Shown one piece after another: positions 13,049-21,488 of a stretch of DNA of 29,499 bases. Each line of letters begins with the position of its first letter. Position 1 is the first letter of the stretch. The stretch is taken from positions 1 through 29,499 of IMG/VR virus record IMGVR_UViG_3300020391_000014, one strand, 5' to 3'. A program made the translations under genes and the position numbers. The notes beneath the pieces were generated by a model, which saw only the letters and a program-made list of their open reading frames with translations, was not told the DNA's origin and did no database searches. The stretch is from a virus.

Positions 13049-15043
13049 ATGCCTTTTCAAGTATCGCCTGGGGTTCTCGTCAAAGAGGTTGACTTAACTA
13101 ATGTAGTTCCTGCCGTATCAACATCTATTGGTGCAATTGCTGGTGCCTTTGAAAAAGGGCCAGTAAATGAAATAACTGCAATTAGTTCTGAAGAAGAATT
13201 AGTCAAAATCTTTGGTAAACCTAACGGAAATAATTTTGAGACTTTCTTTACTGCTTCTAACTTTCTTCAATACGGAAACGCATTAAGAGTTGTTAGAGCA
13301 CAAAGTGGAATCTTAAACGCCATGTCTGGTGGAAGTGGTTTATTAATAAAAAACAATGATGATTACTCAAATAATTACGCAGCTGGTCAAGCATCTTCTG
13401 GAGAGTTTGGTGCAAGAACTGCTGGAACACATGGTAACTCTTTAGGAGTTGCATTATGTGCTGGTGCAGCTGCATACGAAGAAACATTTTCTGGAAATAC
13501 TGGAACATTAGGAGTTGTAGAAGGTACTCCAGCTGCTGGTGCAACTTCAGTAGTTATTGACAATGGTGGTGGTTCTGCTGGTGCCGGTGGTGCAAAATTT
13601 AATGTTGGTGACATAGTACACTTTTTTGAAGCAGATGGTCAAGAGTATGAAGTAACTGCAATATCAACTGACACACTTACAATCAGACAAAAAGATGACC
13701 CAAATGGTAAAGGTTTAAAAACTGCACTTGCAGATGCAACAAACGTAAGACGAAGATTTAGATTTTACGATTTGTTTGATGGTGCGCCTGGCACTTCAAC
13801 TTTTGCAACTGGTAAAGGTGTAAGCACAGACGAATTGCATATTGTAGTATTTGACAGAACTGGAGATATTTCTGGTTTTCGTGCAGACACAGCTGGTGAA
13901 AGAACACTTTCAGTTTTAGAAACTTTTCCTTTAGTTTCTCAACATCCAAATGCAAAAACACCTCAAGGTAATGCAAACTTTTATCCAGAGGTAATTTTTA
14001 GACAATCAGAATTTATTTACTGGTTAGACCACCCAAGTGCATTATCAAACGCTGGAACAGCATTAACTGCTGGTAACAGTTATGCAACTGGTACTGGAAC
14101 AACTGGTGAAATTAATTTTAATCTAAGTGGTGGAACTGATGACTTTGCACTAACAGTTGGTGAGTTAGATTCTGCATATACGTTGTACGAAGATGCAGAA
14201 ACAGTAGATGTAAATCTAATTATGGCTGGTGCAAGTCCAGCTGGAACAGATGGTATTACTCATGCAACCAACTTGATTGATATCGCAGAAAAAAGAAAAG
14301 ATGTTGTGGTATTCATATCACCTCGAAGAGCAGATGTTGTTAATGTAACAAGTTCAACAACACAAACAAATAACATTAAAACTTTCTTTGATAGTTTATC
14401 AAGTTCATCATACTGTGTATTTGATAGTGGATACAAATTTCAGTTTGATAAGTTTAATGATGTATTTAGATTTATACCATTAAACGGAGATATCGCTGGT
14501 CTTTGTGCAAACACAGATAATGTTGCAGACCCATTTTTCTCTCCTGCTGGTTTTAACAGAGGACAAATCAGAGGTGCAGTAAAACTTGCATACAATCCTA
14601 CAAAAGCACAAAGAGATATTTTATATCCAGCAAGGGTAAATCCAGTAATAACAATTCCTGGCCAAGGAACTGTGTTATTCGGTGATAAGACTGCTCTTGC
14701 AAAACCAAGTGCATTTGATAGAATTAATGTTCGTAGATTGTTTATCTTACTTGAGAAAGCAATTGCAACTGCATCTAAGTTTCAACTCTTTGAATTCAAT
14801 GATGAATTTACAAGAGCACAATTTAGAAATCTTGTAGAACCATTCTTGAGAGATATTCAAGGTCGAAGAGGTATTACAGATTTTAGTGTGGTCGCAGACG
14901 GAACTAATAATACTGGTGAAGTAATTGATAGAAATGAGTTTGTTGCAGACATCTTTATCAAACCTGCTAGGTCTATCAACTTTATCCAACTTAACTTTAT
15001 CGCAGTTAGAACTGGGGTAGCATTTTCAGAGATAGGGGGTTAA
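13049..15043 (+). CDS. gp18: Contractile tail sheath protein gp18
   Basis: A 664-residue protein (T4 gp18 has 659). The N-terminus SPGVLVKEVDLTNVVPAVSTSIGAIAGAFEKGPVNE, the FGKPNGNNFETFFTASNFLQYG-x-ALRVVRA segment (about 51-80) and the C-terminal EPFLRDIQGRRGITDF...FIKPARSINFIQLNFIAVRTGVAFSEIGG are hallmarks of the T4 sheath family. The C-terminal part is the conserved sheath core that contacts the tube and changes conformation on contraction. The middle (roughly 130-400) is more variable, Gly/Ala/Thr-rich and probably surface exposed. A strong SD and own late promoter fit its high copy number. It is followed 2 nt later by the tube gene. Confidence 0.96.
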   Translation: MPFQVSPGVLVKEVDLTNVVPAVSTSIGAIAGAFEKGPVNEITAISSEEELVKIFGKPNGNNFETFFTASNFLQYGNALRVVRAQSGILNAMSGGSGLLIKNNDDYSNNYAAGQASSGEFGARTAGTHGNSLGVALCAGAAAYEETFSGNTGTLGVVEGTPAAGATSVVIDNGGGSAGAGGAKFNVGDIVHFFEADGQEYEVTAISTDTLTIRQKDDPNGKGLKTALADATNVRRRFRFYDLFDGAPGTSTFATGKGVSTDELHIVVFDRTGDISGFRADTAGERTLSVLETFPLVSQHPNAKTPQGNANFYPEVIFRQSEFIYWLDHPSALSNAGTALTAGNSYATGTGTTGEINFNLSGGTDDFALTVGELDSAYTLYEDAETVDVNLIMAGASPAGTDGITHATNLIDIAEKRKDVVVFISPRRADVVNVTSSTTQTNNIKTFFDSLSSSSYCVFDSGYKFQFDKFNDVFRFIPLNGDIAGLCANTDNVADPFFSPAGFNRGQIRGAVKLAYNPTKAQRDILYPARVNPVITIPGQGTVLFGDKTALAKPSAFDRINVRRLFILLEKAIATASKFQLFEFNDEFTRAQFRNLVEPFLRDIQGRRGITDFSVVADGTNNTGEVIDRNEFVADIFIKPARSINFIQLNFIAVRTGVAFSEIGG

Positions 15044-15045
15044 TC

Positions 15046-15576
15046 ATGGCAACAATAGATGAATTTAAAGCAAACCTTGTCGGTGGCGGTGCAAGAGCAA
15101 ATCAATTTCGTATTACTTTCAATACGCCTGGGGCTATAGCAGTTGCGTTGGATATAAGACGAAGTTCATTTTTAACAAGAACTGGACAACTGCCAGGCAA
15201 CACAGTCGGTGAAGTTGTAGTTCCATTTAGAGGTAGAGCGTTATATCTTGCTGGTGACAGAGAGTATGAAACATGGACAACTACTGTATTGAATGATACA
15301 GACTTTATGGTTAGAAATGCAATGGAAAGATGGAGTAACGGAATGAATGATTTCGTTACTGGTACTGGTCTTACAAATGTTTCAGATTATACTGCTGACT
15401 TAACAGTAGAACAACTTGATAGAGATGATACTGTTTTGAAAACATACTTTTTAAGAAACTGTTTTCCACAAGCAATAACTGCAATTGACCTAAGTTATGA
15501 TACGACAACTGAAATTGAAACTTTTGACATCACTTGGAGATATACACACTTTGAAACCTCTTCAGTAAACTTCTAA
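15046..15576 (+). CDS. gp19: Tail tube protein gp19
   Basis: A 176-residue protein (T4 gp19 has 163). Landmarks are ANQFRITFNTPG (about 18-29), RSSFLTRTGQLPGNTVGEVVVPFRGRALYLAGDREYETW (39-77), ERWSNGMNDF and a C-terminal AIDLSYDTTTEIETFDITWRYTHFE. These match the T4-type tube fold, which forms hexameric rings around the DNA channel inside the sheath. It starts 2 nt after gene 18 behind a GGGGG ribosome binding site, so the two are expressed together in matched amounts. Confidence 0.95.
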   Translation: MATIDEFKANLVGGGARANQFRITFNTPGAIAVALDIRRSSFLTRTGQLPGNTVGEVVVPFRGRALYLAGDREYETWTTTVLNDTDFMVRNAMERWSNGMNDFVTGTGLTNVSDYTADLTVEQLDRDDTVLKTYFLRNCFPQAITAIDLSYDTTTEIETFDITWRYTHFETSSVNF

Positions 15577-15584
15577 TAGTTCTT

Positions 15585-15592
15585 ACTAAATA
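15585..15592 (+). promoter_or_regulatory. T4-type late promoter variant (ACTAAATA) for gene 20
   Basis: ACTAAATA is followed by GAACAAAAGGAG and ATG at 15610. Predicted +1 is near 15598, so the SD (AAGGAG, 15599-15604) would sit at the extreme 5' end of the mRNA. Confidence 0.6.
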
Positions 15593-15609
15593 GAACAAAA
15601 GGAGTTATT

Positions 15610-17091
15610 ATGGCTGAGTTTTTTGGTTTTAGTATAACAAGAAAAAAAGATGATGCAGAGTCCTTTACTCTGCCATCATCTGATGATGGTGCAGAAGATA
15701 TAGCATCTGGTGGATTTTTTTCTTCAGTATATGATATTGAAGGAAGAGATAAAACTCAATATGATTTGATTAAAAGATATAGAAATATATCTCAACAACC
15801 AGAATGTGATAGTGCAATTGAAGATATAGTTAGTGAGGGTATCGCAGCTAACGAAAATGATTCCCCCATTTCACTTCAACTTGACGGTCTGAAACAATCC
15901 TCAAAAGTTAAAAGTAGAATTAAAGAAGAGTTCGATAGAGTTCTTCAACTATTAATGTTTCAAGAAAAAGGACATGACATCTTTCGTAGATGGTATGTTG
16001 ATGGTCGTTTATTTTATCATAAAGTGATTGATAAAAAAGAACCACGAAAAGGTATTACTGAGTTAAGATATATAGACCCTCAAAAAATTAAAAAAGTGAG
16101 GGAAAAAATTGTTGGTAAACCAAATCCAATTACTGGTGTAGAAGAAAAAGTAAAGACTGAAGAATTTTATATCTACAATGAAAATGGTATCGCAACTGGT
16201 GGTACTATGGATAGTGGATTAAAAATAACAAAAGATTCTATTGCATATTGCCCTTCTGGTATTATTGACCAGAATAGAGGTTCAGTATTATCTTATCTAC
16301 ACAAAGCAATCAAACCAGTAAATCAATTACGAATGATTGAAGATAGTCTTGTTATTTACAGAATATCAAGAGCTCCAGAAAGAAGAATATTCTACATTGA
16401 TGTTGGTAATCTACCAAAGATAAAAGCAGAACAATATCTAAAAGATGTTATGAATCGTTATCGTAACAAACTGGTGTATGATGCATCTACTGGTGAAATT
16501 CGTGACGATAGAAATCATATGTCAATGTTGGAAGATTTTTGGTTACCAAGAAGAGAAGGTGGAAGAGGTACAGAGATTACCACTTTGCCAGGCGGTTCTA
16601 ATCTTGGTGAGATTGATGATATAATTTATTTTCAAAGAAAACTTTATAGGTCATTGAATGTACCAATTTCAAGAATGGAAGCTGAAAGTAATTTTAGTCT
16701 TGGTAGGTCAACTGAAATAACAAGAGATGAATTAAAGTTTACTAAGTTTGTTCAAAGATTAAGAAAAAAATTCTCTGTAATATTTCATGATTTATTACGC
16801 ACACAACTTATTCTAACTGGTGTTATTGCTGAAGAAGAATGGAGTGCAATGAAAGAACACATTGCATATGACTTTTTACAAGACGGTCATTTTGCAGAGT
16901 TGCGTGATGCAGAAATTTTAAGAGAACGTCTTGAAATGTTAGGAACAGTTGAACCATATGTTGGAAACTTTTTTTCAAAGAGATGGGTTCAAAAGAATGT
17001 TCTTCGTCAAACAGATGAAGAAATAGAAACCATGACCAAAGAAATGGATAATGAAGGTGGTGGTGAAGAAGATGGAGATGAAATGATATGA
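15610..17091 (+). CDS. gp20: Portal vertex protein gp20
   Basis: A 493-residue protein (T4 gp20 has 524). Family landmarks are QYDLIKRYRNISQQPECDSAIEDIVSEGIA (about 51-80), GHDIFRRWYVDGRLFYHKVID, ELRYIDPQKI and FWLPRREGGRGTEITTLPGGSNLGEIDDI. The C-terminal FSKRWVQKNVLRQTDEEIETM is followed by an acidic tail. The dodecameric portal occupies one capsid vertex, starts prohead assembly, is the docking site for gp17 and later joins the neck. It has its own late box upstream. The stop overlaps the start of the next small core gene by 4 nt (ATGA), as expected for the T4 order 20-67-68-21-22-23. Confidence 0.96.
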   Translation: MAEFFGFSITRKKDDAESFTLPSSDDGAEDIASGGFFSSVYDIEGRDKTQYDLIKRYRNISQQPECDSAIEDIVSEGIAANENDSPISLQLDGLKQSSKVKSRIKEEFDRVLQLLMFQEKGHDIFRRWYVDGRLFYHKVIDKKEPRKGITELRYIDPQKIKKVREKIVGKPNPITGVEEKVKTEEFYIYNENGIATGGTMDSGLKITKDSIAYCPSGIIDQNRGSVLSYLHKAIKPVNQLRMIEDSLVIYRISRAPERRIFYIDVGNLPKIKAEQYLKDVMNRYRNKLVYDASTGEIRDDRNHMSMLEDFWLPRREGGRGTEITTLPGGSNLGEIDDIIYFQRKLYRSLNVPISRMEAESNFSLGRSTEITRDELKFTKFVQRLRKKFSVIFHDLLRTQLILTGVIAEEEWSAMKEHIAYDFLQDGHFAELRDAEILRERLEMLGTVEPYVGNFFSKRWVQKNVLRQTDEEIETMTKEMDNEGGGEEDGDEMI

Positions 17092-17273
17092 CAAAAGAAA
17101 TAATTGATGCGATTGCAGCTGGAGATAATCTAGGTGCAGAGACAGAATTTAAAAATGCGATACAAACTAAAGTTGGTGATGCACTTGAAATAAAAAGAAA
17201 AGAAGTTGCAAACACAATGGTATCGCAACATATACCAGAAGTAGAGGAAGATGAAGAAATTCAATCAGATTGA
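17088..17273 (+). CDS. gp67: Prohead core protein gp67-like
   Basis: A 61-residue protein. IIDAIAAGDNLGAETEFKNAIQTKVGDALEIKRKEVANTMV (about 5-45) is the short helical core motif conserved in marine T4-like phages at this position, directly after the portal. The tail is acidic (VEEDEEIQSD) and contains HIPE, which could be cut by the prohead protease (T4 consensus I/L-x-E). T4 gp67 is 80 residues and helps to shape the scaffold core. It overlaps both neighbours. Confidence 0.82.
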   Translation: MTKEIIDAIAAGDNLGAETEFKNAIQTKVGDALEIKRKEVANTMVSQHIPEVEEDEEIQSD

Positions 17274-17505
17274 GTTGCCTGAAAAGGATGAGCACAAGAG
17301 AACGAAAGAATATAAAAAACTGTCTCCTAAAATGAAAGAGGCTGTTGACGATATTTTTAAGAAAATGGATGCTAAACCTTCGGATTTCCTAAATACTTTT
17401 GAAAAAACTATAAAAGACGTATCTCGTAAGTATAAAGTTCGTGAAAAAGAGCTACATAAATACTTTGAAAAAGAGATGTTAGGAGAATACGGATATGGCG
17501 GTTAG
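17251..17505 (+). CDS. Probable prohead core protein (gp68 position)
   Basis: An 84-residue, very Lys/Glu-rich helical protein (KYKVREKELHKYFEKEM at about 61-77). It sits between the gp67-like gene and the protease region, where T4 carries gene 68 (141 residues), and a scaffold-core role is inferred from position and composition. Sequence alone does not prove homology to gp68. It overlaps the previous gene by 23 nt and the next one by 11 nt. The DNA at 17388-17395 reads CCTAAATA, like a late box, but within the coding frame. Confidence 0.6.
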   Translation: MKKFNQIELPEKDEHKRTKEYKKLSPKMKEAVDDIFKKMDAKPSDFLNTFEKTIKDVSRKYKVREKELHKYFEKEMLGEYGYGG

Positions 17506-17878
17506 TGCAGTAACACTCAAAGACACGGATTATGAAACAGTCGTTAAGGTAACAACAACTGGAACAAATAGTGCTGCTAGTATCATTGATGCATCAGCAC
17601 TTTCTGGTGCAGATACAAACCCAAGACTTGCAATAGTTGCTTGTCAATGGACAACTGGTAACCAAACAAATATTTTATTTGATGCAACTTCAAATGTTGT
17701 TGCATTATCATTGAACGGAAATGGTTCATATAATGTAGGTTCTCAACAAATGCCATCAATACCTAACAATGCTGGTAGTGGTGTAACTGGTGATATACTA
17801 TTAACAAATGGTAGTGCATCAGTAGGAACAATTTGGTTAAAGTTAAGAAAAGTATCTGGTTACGATAACCTCGCATAA
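17495..17878 (+). CDS. Unknown beta-rich protein between core genes and protease
   Basis: A 127-residue protein without Cys clusters, membrane segments or enzyme motifs. It is Ala, Ser, Thr, Gly and Asn rich and strongly beta-patterned (YETVVKVTTTG, LAIVACQWTTGNQTNILFDA, NVVALSLNGNGSYNV, GDILLTNGSASVGTIWLKLRKVSGY). T4 has no counterpart between 68 and 21. In composition it resembles small virion surface proteins, so a capsid decoration or minor head protein is a reasonable guess from its position within the head cluster. AGGAG at 17481-17485 is its SD. It is followed 11 nt later by gene 21. Confidence 0.62.
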   Translation: MAVSAVTLKDTDYETVVKVTTTGTNSAASIIDASALSGADTNPRLAIVACQWTTGNQTNILFDATSNVVALSLNGNGSYNVGSQQMPSIPNNAGSGVTGDILLTNGSASVGTIWLKLRKVSGYDNLA

Positions 17879-17889
17879 AGGATAGGACT

Positions 17890-18543
17890 ATGAAATTAAT
17901 ATCAGAACATTTTAGTGATGATGTAGAATACATCAAAGAAGAAGATGAGAAAACTGGTAAAAATAATTACAAACTAAAAGGAATATTTCTACAATCAGAG
18001 ATTAAAAATCGAAATGGTAGAGTATATCCTTTTGAAGTCTTAGACAAAGAGGTAAAGAGATATAATAAAGAGTTTGTAGAACAGAATCGTGCTTATGGTG
18101 AACTTGGTCACCCAGAAGGCCCGACTGTAAACTTAGATAAAGTATCTCATATGGTTACAAGTCTAAAACCAGATGGTAAAAATTTCATTGGTGAAGCTAA
18201 AGTTATGGGAACACCAATGGGAACAATAGTAAAAAATATTATGGATGATGGTGGTAAACTCGCAGTTTCTTCAAGAGGTATGGGTAGTTTGGAACAAAAA
18301 AATGGTGCAAACTACGTCAAAGACGATTTCTACCTTGCAACTGCTGCTGACATTGTTGCAGACCCCTCTGCACCTAATGCTTTCGTACAAGGAATTATGG
18401 AAGGTAAAGAGTGGATTTGGAATAATGGTTTGTTACAAGAACAAGAAGTGGCGGAAATCAAGAAAGAAATGGAACGTAATGTGCGTTCTAGAGAAGCGAA
18501 TTACCAAGCATTGGCTTTCGCAAAATTCCTTAAAAAGTTATAA
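17890..18543 (+). CDS. gp21: Prohead core protease gp21
   Basis: A 217-residue protein (T4 gp21 has 212). Landmarks are GIFLQSEIKNRNGRVYP (31-47), GELGHPEGPTVNLDKVSH with the likely catalytic His74 (70-87), and LAVSSRGMGSL with the likely catalytic serine at 127 or 128. DFYLATAADIVADPSAPNAFV (146-166) is the conserved strand and substrate-groove segment. It cleaves scaffold and capsid proteins after I/L-x-E motifs during head maturation and then digests itself. It lies directly upstream of its substrates gp22 and gp23. Confidence 0.94.
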   Translation: MKLISEHFSDDVEYIKEEDEKTGKNNYKLKGIFLQSEIKNRNGRVYPFEVLDKEVKRYNKEFVEQNRAYGELGHPEGPTVNLDKVSHMVTSLKPDGKNFIGEAKVMGTPMGTIVKNIMDDGGKLAVSSRGMGSLEQKNGANYVKDDFYLATAADIVADPSAPNAFVQGIMEGKEWIWNNGLLQEQEVAEIKKEMERNVRSREANYQALAFAKFLKKL

Positions 18544-18545
18544 TT

Positions 18546-18553
18546 TATAAATA
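18546..18553 (+). promoter_or_regulatory. T4-type late promoter, perfect TATAAATA box for gene 22
   Basis: TATAAATA is followed by TAATG. Predicted +1 is near 18559 and the leader of about 33 nt carries AAGGAGA (18579-18585) before the ATG at 18592. Confidence 0.75.
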
Positions 18554-18564
18554 TAATGAATAAG

Positions 18565-18578
18565 GATTAATATTAATC
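18565..18578. repeat. Perfect 14-nt palindrome in the gene 22 leader
   Basis: GATTAATATTAATC is its own reverse complement and lies between the late box and the SD of gene 22. As RNA it can fold only a weak AT hairpin (GATTA/TAATC around ATAT). It could be a protein-binding site, or chance in AT-rich DNA. Confidence 0.4.
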
Positions 18579-18591
18579 AAGGAGACTTCAA

Positions 18592-20037
18592 ATGTCAGAA
18601 ATAGATAAGACAATTGAGGAATTAGAACAAGAAGTTCTTGATGACTTGAATGAAGCAGAACACGGTATGAAGAAAGATACTTCCGCTCCAGCAAAAGCTG
18701 GTGGTAAACCTGACCCAATGAAAAAGGTTGACGGTGAAGTACAAGATACTGGGCCTGCTGTCGTTAAAGGTGATGCACCTAAAAAGGATTTAGCAAAGTC
18801 AGCAAAGAAAGACAGTTCTATTCCAGTTAAAACTAAAGGGGATGAAAAACCAATGAAAATGAAAGAAGATTCAACTGGTTATACAGACGAAGAAATTCGT
18901 GACTTATGTCATTCCAAAGACCACGACTGTGCTACAGTCGTAGAACACCCAGTATGGGGAAAAGGTAAACCAGTTCATGGTTCACACGCATTACCAACTG
19001 ATGACGGATATGTAGAATGGTATGACGTTCAATTCAAACATGGTATCGAAGAAAAAGTCATGGCAGAAGATATGAAAGTAACTGTATCAGAAGCACATCA
19101 CAAAGAAGGTATGCACCCAGAAAAAATGACTAAAGAAAAACTTCATGCAGCTATGCATGGTATGATGAAGAAAATGAACAAAGAAACTTTAGTCGCCACT
19201 TACAAAGCGATGGAGGGTGGTCATGAACCTACTGAAGAACAGTTGGAACTTGATGGTTTAAATAAAGCAAAAGCTGCTATTGAGAAAAGACTTTCATCAA
19301 TCAATGTTAAAGAGGATGTTGATGCATTAGTACAAGGTGAAGAACTTTCAGAAGAGTTTCAAAAGAAAGCCGCAACAATATTTGAAGCTGCAGTAAAATC
19401 AAAAGTACGTTCAGAAATTGAAAGAATTGAGGAAGAAAAAACTCAAGAGGTTTCAAGTGAAGTTGAAACTTTCAAAACTGAACTTGCAGAAAAAGTTGAC
19501 GGTTATCTTGACTATGTTGTTAAAGAGTGGATGACAGAGAATGAACTCGCAATCGAAAGAGGTCTAAAGGGAGAAATCGCAGAGGACTTTATCGGTGGGT
19601 TAAAGGCACTTTTTGAAGAACATTATATTGATGTTCCAGATGAGAAGTATGATATTCTTGAGTCACAAGCATCTAAGATTGATGAACTCGAAAACAAACT
19701 CAACGAAACCATTGGTAAGTTGACTGAAAAGAACAAATCTGAAAATGAACTTGTTCGTGAAGCAGTAATCAATGAAGTTTCATCTGACCTTGCAGAAACA
19801 CAAAGTGAAAAATTTGCAGAGTTAATCAAAGATGTAGACTTTACTGATAAAGAGTCATTTACTGATAAACTGAATACTTTAAAGGAAAATTATTTTCCAA
19901 AGAGTACTCCACAAAACCTAACTGAAGAGGGTGGTTCTGAGGAGAAAGAAATTGAAGCAAGCGGAGTGATGGCTGCATACACTTCTGCAATTAAGAGGCA
20001 AACATCTTATGCGCCTTTTAATAATGTTAAAAAATAG
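18592..20037 (+). CDS. gp22: Prohead scaffold core protein gp22 with an extra SH3-like segment
   Basis: A 481-residue, acidic, mostly helical protein in the gene 22 position. The C-terminal half (about 250-460) is coiled-coil-like (VKSKVRSEIERIEEEKTQEVSSEVETFKTELAEKVDGYLDYVVKEWMTENELAIERGLKGEIAEDF), which is characteristic of gp22 in marine T4-like phages. It is far longer than T4 gp22 (269). The added N-terminal half is Lys/Pro/Asp-rich and contains a compact segment TVVEHPVWGKGKPVHGSH...VEWYDVQFKHGIEEKV (115-156), with the look of an SH3/KOW-like barrel. The His/Met-rich stretch 165-210 is helical. Possible protease sites such as NLTE and EIEA lie near the C-terminus. The scaffold fills the prohead and is degraded by gp21. 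Confidence 0.88.
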   Translation: MSEIDKTIEELEQEVLDDLNEAEHGMKKDTSAPAKAGGKPDPMKKVDGEVQDTGPAVVKGDAPKKDLAKSAKKDSSIPVKTKGDEKPMKMKEDSTGYTDEEIRDLCHSKDHDCATVVEHPVWGKGKPVHGSHALPTDDGYVEWYDVQFKHGIEEKVMAEDMKVTVSEAHHKEGMHPEKMTKEKLHAAMHGMMKKMNKETLVATYKAMEGGHEPTEEQLELDGLNKAKAAIEKRLSSINVKEDVDALVQGEELSEEFQKKAATIFEAAVKSKVRSEIERIEEEKTQEVSSEVETFKTELAEKVDGYLDYVVKEWMTENELAIERGLKGEIAEDFIGGLKALFEEHYIDVPDEKYDILESQASKIDELENKLNETIGKLTEKNKSENELVREAVINEVSSDLAETQSEKFAELIKDVDFTDKESFTDKLNTLKENYFPKSTPQNLTEEGGSEEKEIEASGVMAAYTSAIKRQTSYAPFNNVKK

Positions 20038-20042
20038 ATTAT

Positions 20043-20050
20043 GATAAATA
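20043..20050 (+). promoter_or_regulatory. T4-type late promoter variant (GATAAATA) for gene 23
   Basis: GATAAATA lies 33 nt before the capsid gene ATG. The leader contains a strong SD, AAGGGGA (20071-20077). A dedicated late promoter for gene 23 is expected from T4. Confidence 0.65.
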
Positions 20051-20083
20051 AATGTATAGAAAAGAAAGTTAAGGGGATACTAA

Positions 20084-21421
20084 ATGTATAATTCAGAAAA
20101 ACTTCAAGAAAAGTGGCAGCCAGTCCTCGCTCATCCAGATTTGCCTGAGATTAAGGACAACTATAAAAAAGCCGTCACTTCTATAATATTAGAGAACCAA
20201 GAATCAGCGATGAAAGAAGATGCTGCGTTCTTGTCAGAAGCCGCACCAGCTAACTCTGGTTTCGGTGGAGGTAACATGGGTGGTTATGACCCAATTCTTA
20301 TTTCATTAGTAAGAAGGTCTATGCCAAACTTAATTGCATATGATGTTGCATCTGTGCAACCAATGACTGGCCCAACTGGTCTTATTTTTGCAATGAAATC
20401 AAAGTTTTCCACACAAGGTGGAACAGAAGCATTATTCAACGAGCCAAATGTTGGTTTCTCAAATGATGATGCAGCTGGTGACTTAAATTCAACTGCAATG
20501 ACTGGTACTAACCCAGCAGTCTTAAATGATGCCTCTCCAGGCACATATATTACTGGTGGTGCAGACTACGGTACAACTACTGGTGGTGGTATGACCACAG
20601 CAGAAGGTGAAGCATTAGGTGATGCATCTGCAAACTCTTTCGCAGAAATGGCGTTCTCAATTGAGAAGTCAACTGTGACTGCAAAGACCAGAGCATTAAA
20701 AGCAGAATACACTATGGAACTTGCTCAAGACCTTAAAGCAATCCACGGTTTAGATGCAGAGACAGAATTGTCAAACATCTTATCTTCTGAAATTCTTGCA
20801 GAAATCAATAGAGAAGTAATTAGAACAATCTATATATCTGCAAAGAAAGGTGCTTCAATCAACACAACTACTGCTGGTATCTTCGATTTAGATACAGACT
20901 CAAACGGTAGATGGTCAGTTGAAAAGTTCAAAGGACTTATGTTTCAAATCGAAAGAGATGCAAACGTAATTGCTCAAGAAACACGAAGAGGAAAAGGTAA
21001 CTTAATCATCACATCATCTGATGTTGCATCTGCACTTCAAATGGCTGGTGTATTAGATTACGCTCCTGCTTTAAATAATAACTTACAAGTTGACGATACT
21101 GGTAATACTTTTGCTGGTGTACTTAACGGTAGATACAGAGTGTATATTGACCCATATGCTGCAAACAATGCTGCAAAACAGTACTATGTTGTAGGATATA
21201 AGGGAACATCACCATATGATGCTGGTATCTTCTATTGCCCATATGTACCATTACAAATGGTAAGAGCAGTAGGTGAGAATACTTTCCAACCAAAAATTGG
21301 ATTTAAGACCAGATATGGTGTAGCTCAAAACCCATTTGCAACAAGTGATGCAACTGATATTGTTACTGGTGCAAATGATAACACTTACTACAGACGAGTT
21401 CAAGTCGCTAACTTAATGTAA
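20084..21421 (+). CDS. gp23: Major capsid protein gp23
   Basis: A 445-residue protein. Landmarks are KLQEKWQPVLAHPDLPEIKDNYKKAVTSIILENQE (6-40), GGYDPILISLVRRSMPNLIAYDVASVQPMTGPTGLIFAM (67-105), AEMAFSIEKSTVTAKTRALKAEYTMELAQDLKAIHGLDAETEL and GRYRVYIDPYA. LSE at 50-52 followed by AAPANSG matches the I/L-x-E cleavage site of the prohead protease, so the mature protein probably begins at Ala53. It is an HK97-fold shell protein, somewhat shorter than T4 gp23 (521). Strong SD and late promoter upstream and a strong terminator downstream are consistent with it being the most abundant product. No gene 24 (vertex protein) is seen in the window. Confidence 0.97.
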   Translation: MYNSEKLQEKWQPVLAHPDLPEIKDNYKKAVTSIILENQESAMKEDAAFLSEAAPANSGFGGGNMGGYDPILISLVRRSMPNLIAYDVASVQPMTGPTGLIFAMKSKFSTQGGTEALFNEPNVGFSNDDAAGDLNSTAMTGTNPAVLNDASPGTYITGGADYGTTTGGGMTTAEGEALGDASANSFAEMAFSIEKSTVTAKTRALKAEYTMELAQDLKAIHGLDAETELSNILSSEILAEINREVIRTIYISAKKGASINTTTAGIFDLDTDSNGRWSVEKFKGLMFQIERDANVIAQETRRGKGNLIITSSDVASALQMAGVLDYAPALNNNLQVDDTGNTFAGVLNGRYRVYIDPYAANNAAKQYYVVGYKGTSPYDAGIFYCPYVPLQMVRAVGENTFQPKIGFKTRYGVAQNPFATSDATDIVTGANDNTYYRRVQVANLM

Positions 21422-21439
21422 TAAGTACTGCAATAATCT

Positions 21440-21468
21440 AAAAGGGGAGTTTTTACTCCCCTTTTTTT
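21440..21468 (+). terminator. Strong intrinsic terminator after the capsid gene
   Basis: A perfect 11-bp stem (AAAAGGGGAGT at 21440-21450 with ACTCCCCTTTT at 21455-21465) closes a TTTT loop and runs into an uninterrupted T tract (21462-21468). It begins 18 nt after the gene 23 stop and is the clearest terminator in the window. It separates the head cluster from the DUF1289/gp3 block. Confidence 0.93.
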
Positions 21469-21475
21469 GTTTCCA

Positions 21476-21483
21476 ACTAAATA
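21476..21483 (+). promoter_or_regulatory. T4-type late promoter variant (ACTAAATA) for DUF1289 gene and gene 3
   Basis: ACTAAATA directly follows the capsid terminator, which makes a new promoter necessary here. It is separated from the ATG at 21489 by exactly 5 nt (ATAAT), so +1 by the T4 rule would be the A of the ATG. Gene 3, 142 nt further on, has its own SD and would be on the same transcript. Confidence 0.6.
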
Positions 21484-21488
21484 ATAAT

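Noticed and set aside
13293-13614. Overlapping minus-strand open frames opposite the sheath gene
   Set aside because: Low-complexity translations in two frames over a conserved gene, with no start signals.
16823-17215. Minus-strand open frame of 130 codons opposite the portal gene end
   Set aside because: Leu/His/Phe-rich translation, no SD or promoter, opposite well-established genes 20 and 67. It is an antisense shadow.
17388-17395. CCTAAATA inside the gp68-position gene
   Set aside because: Same reasoning: coding sequence, about 100 nt before the next gene, with no other support.
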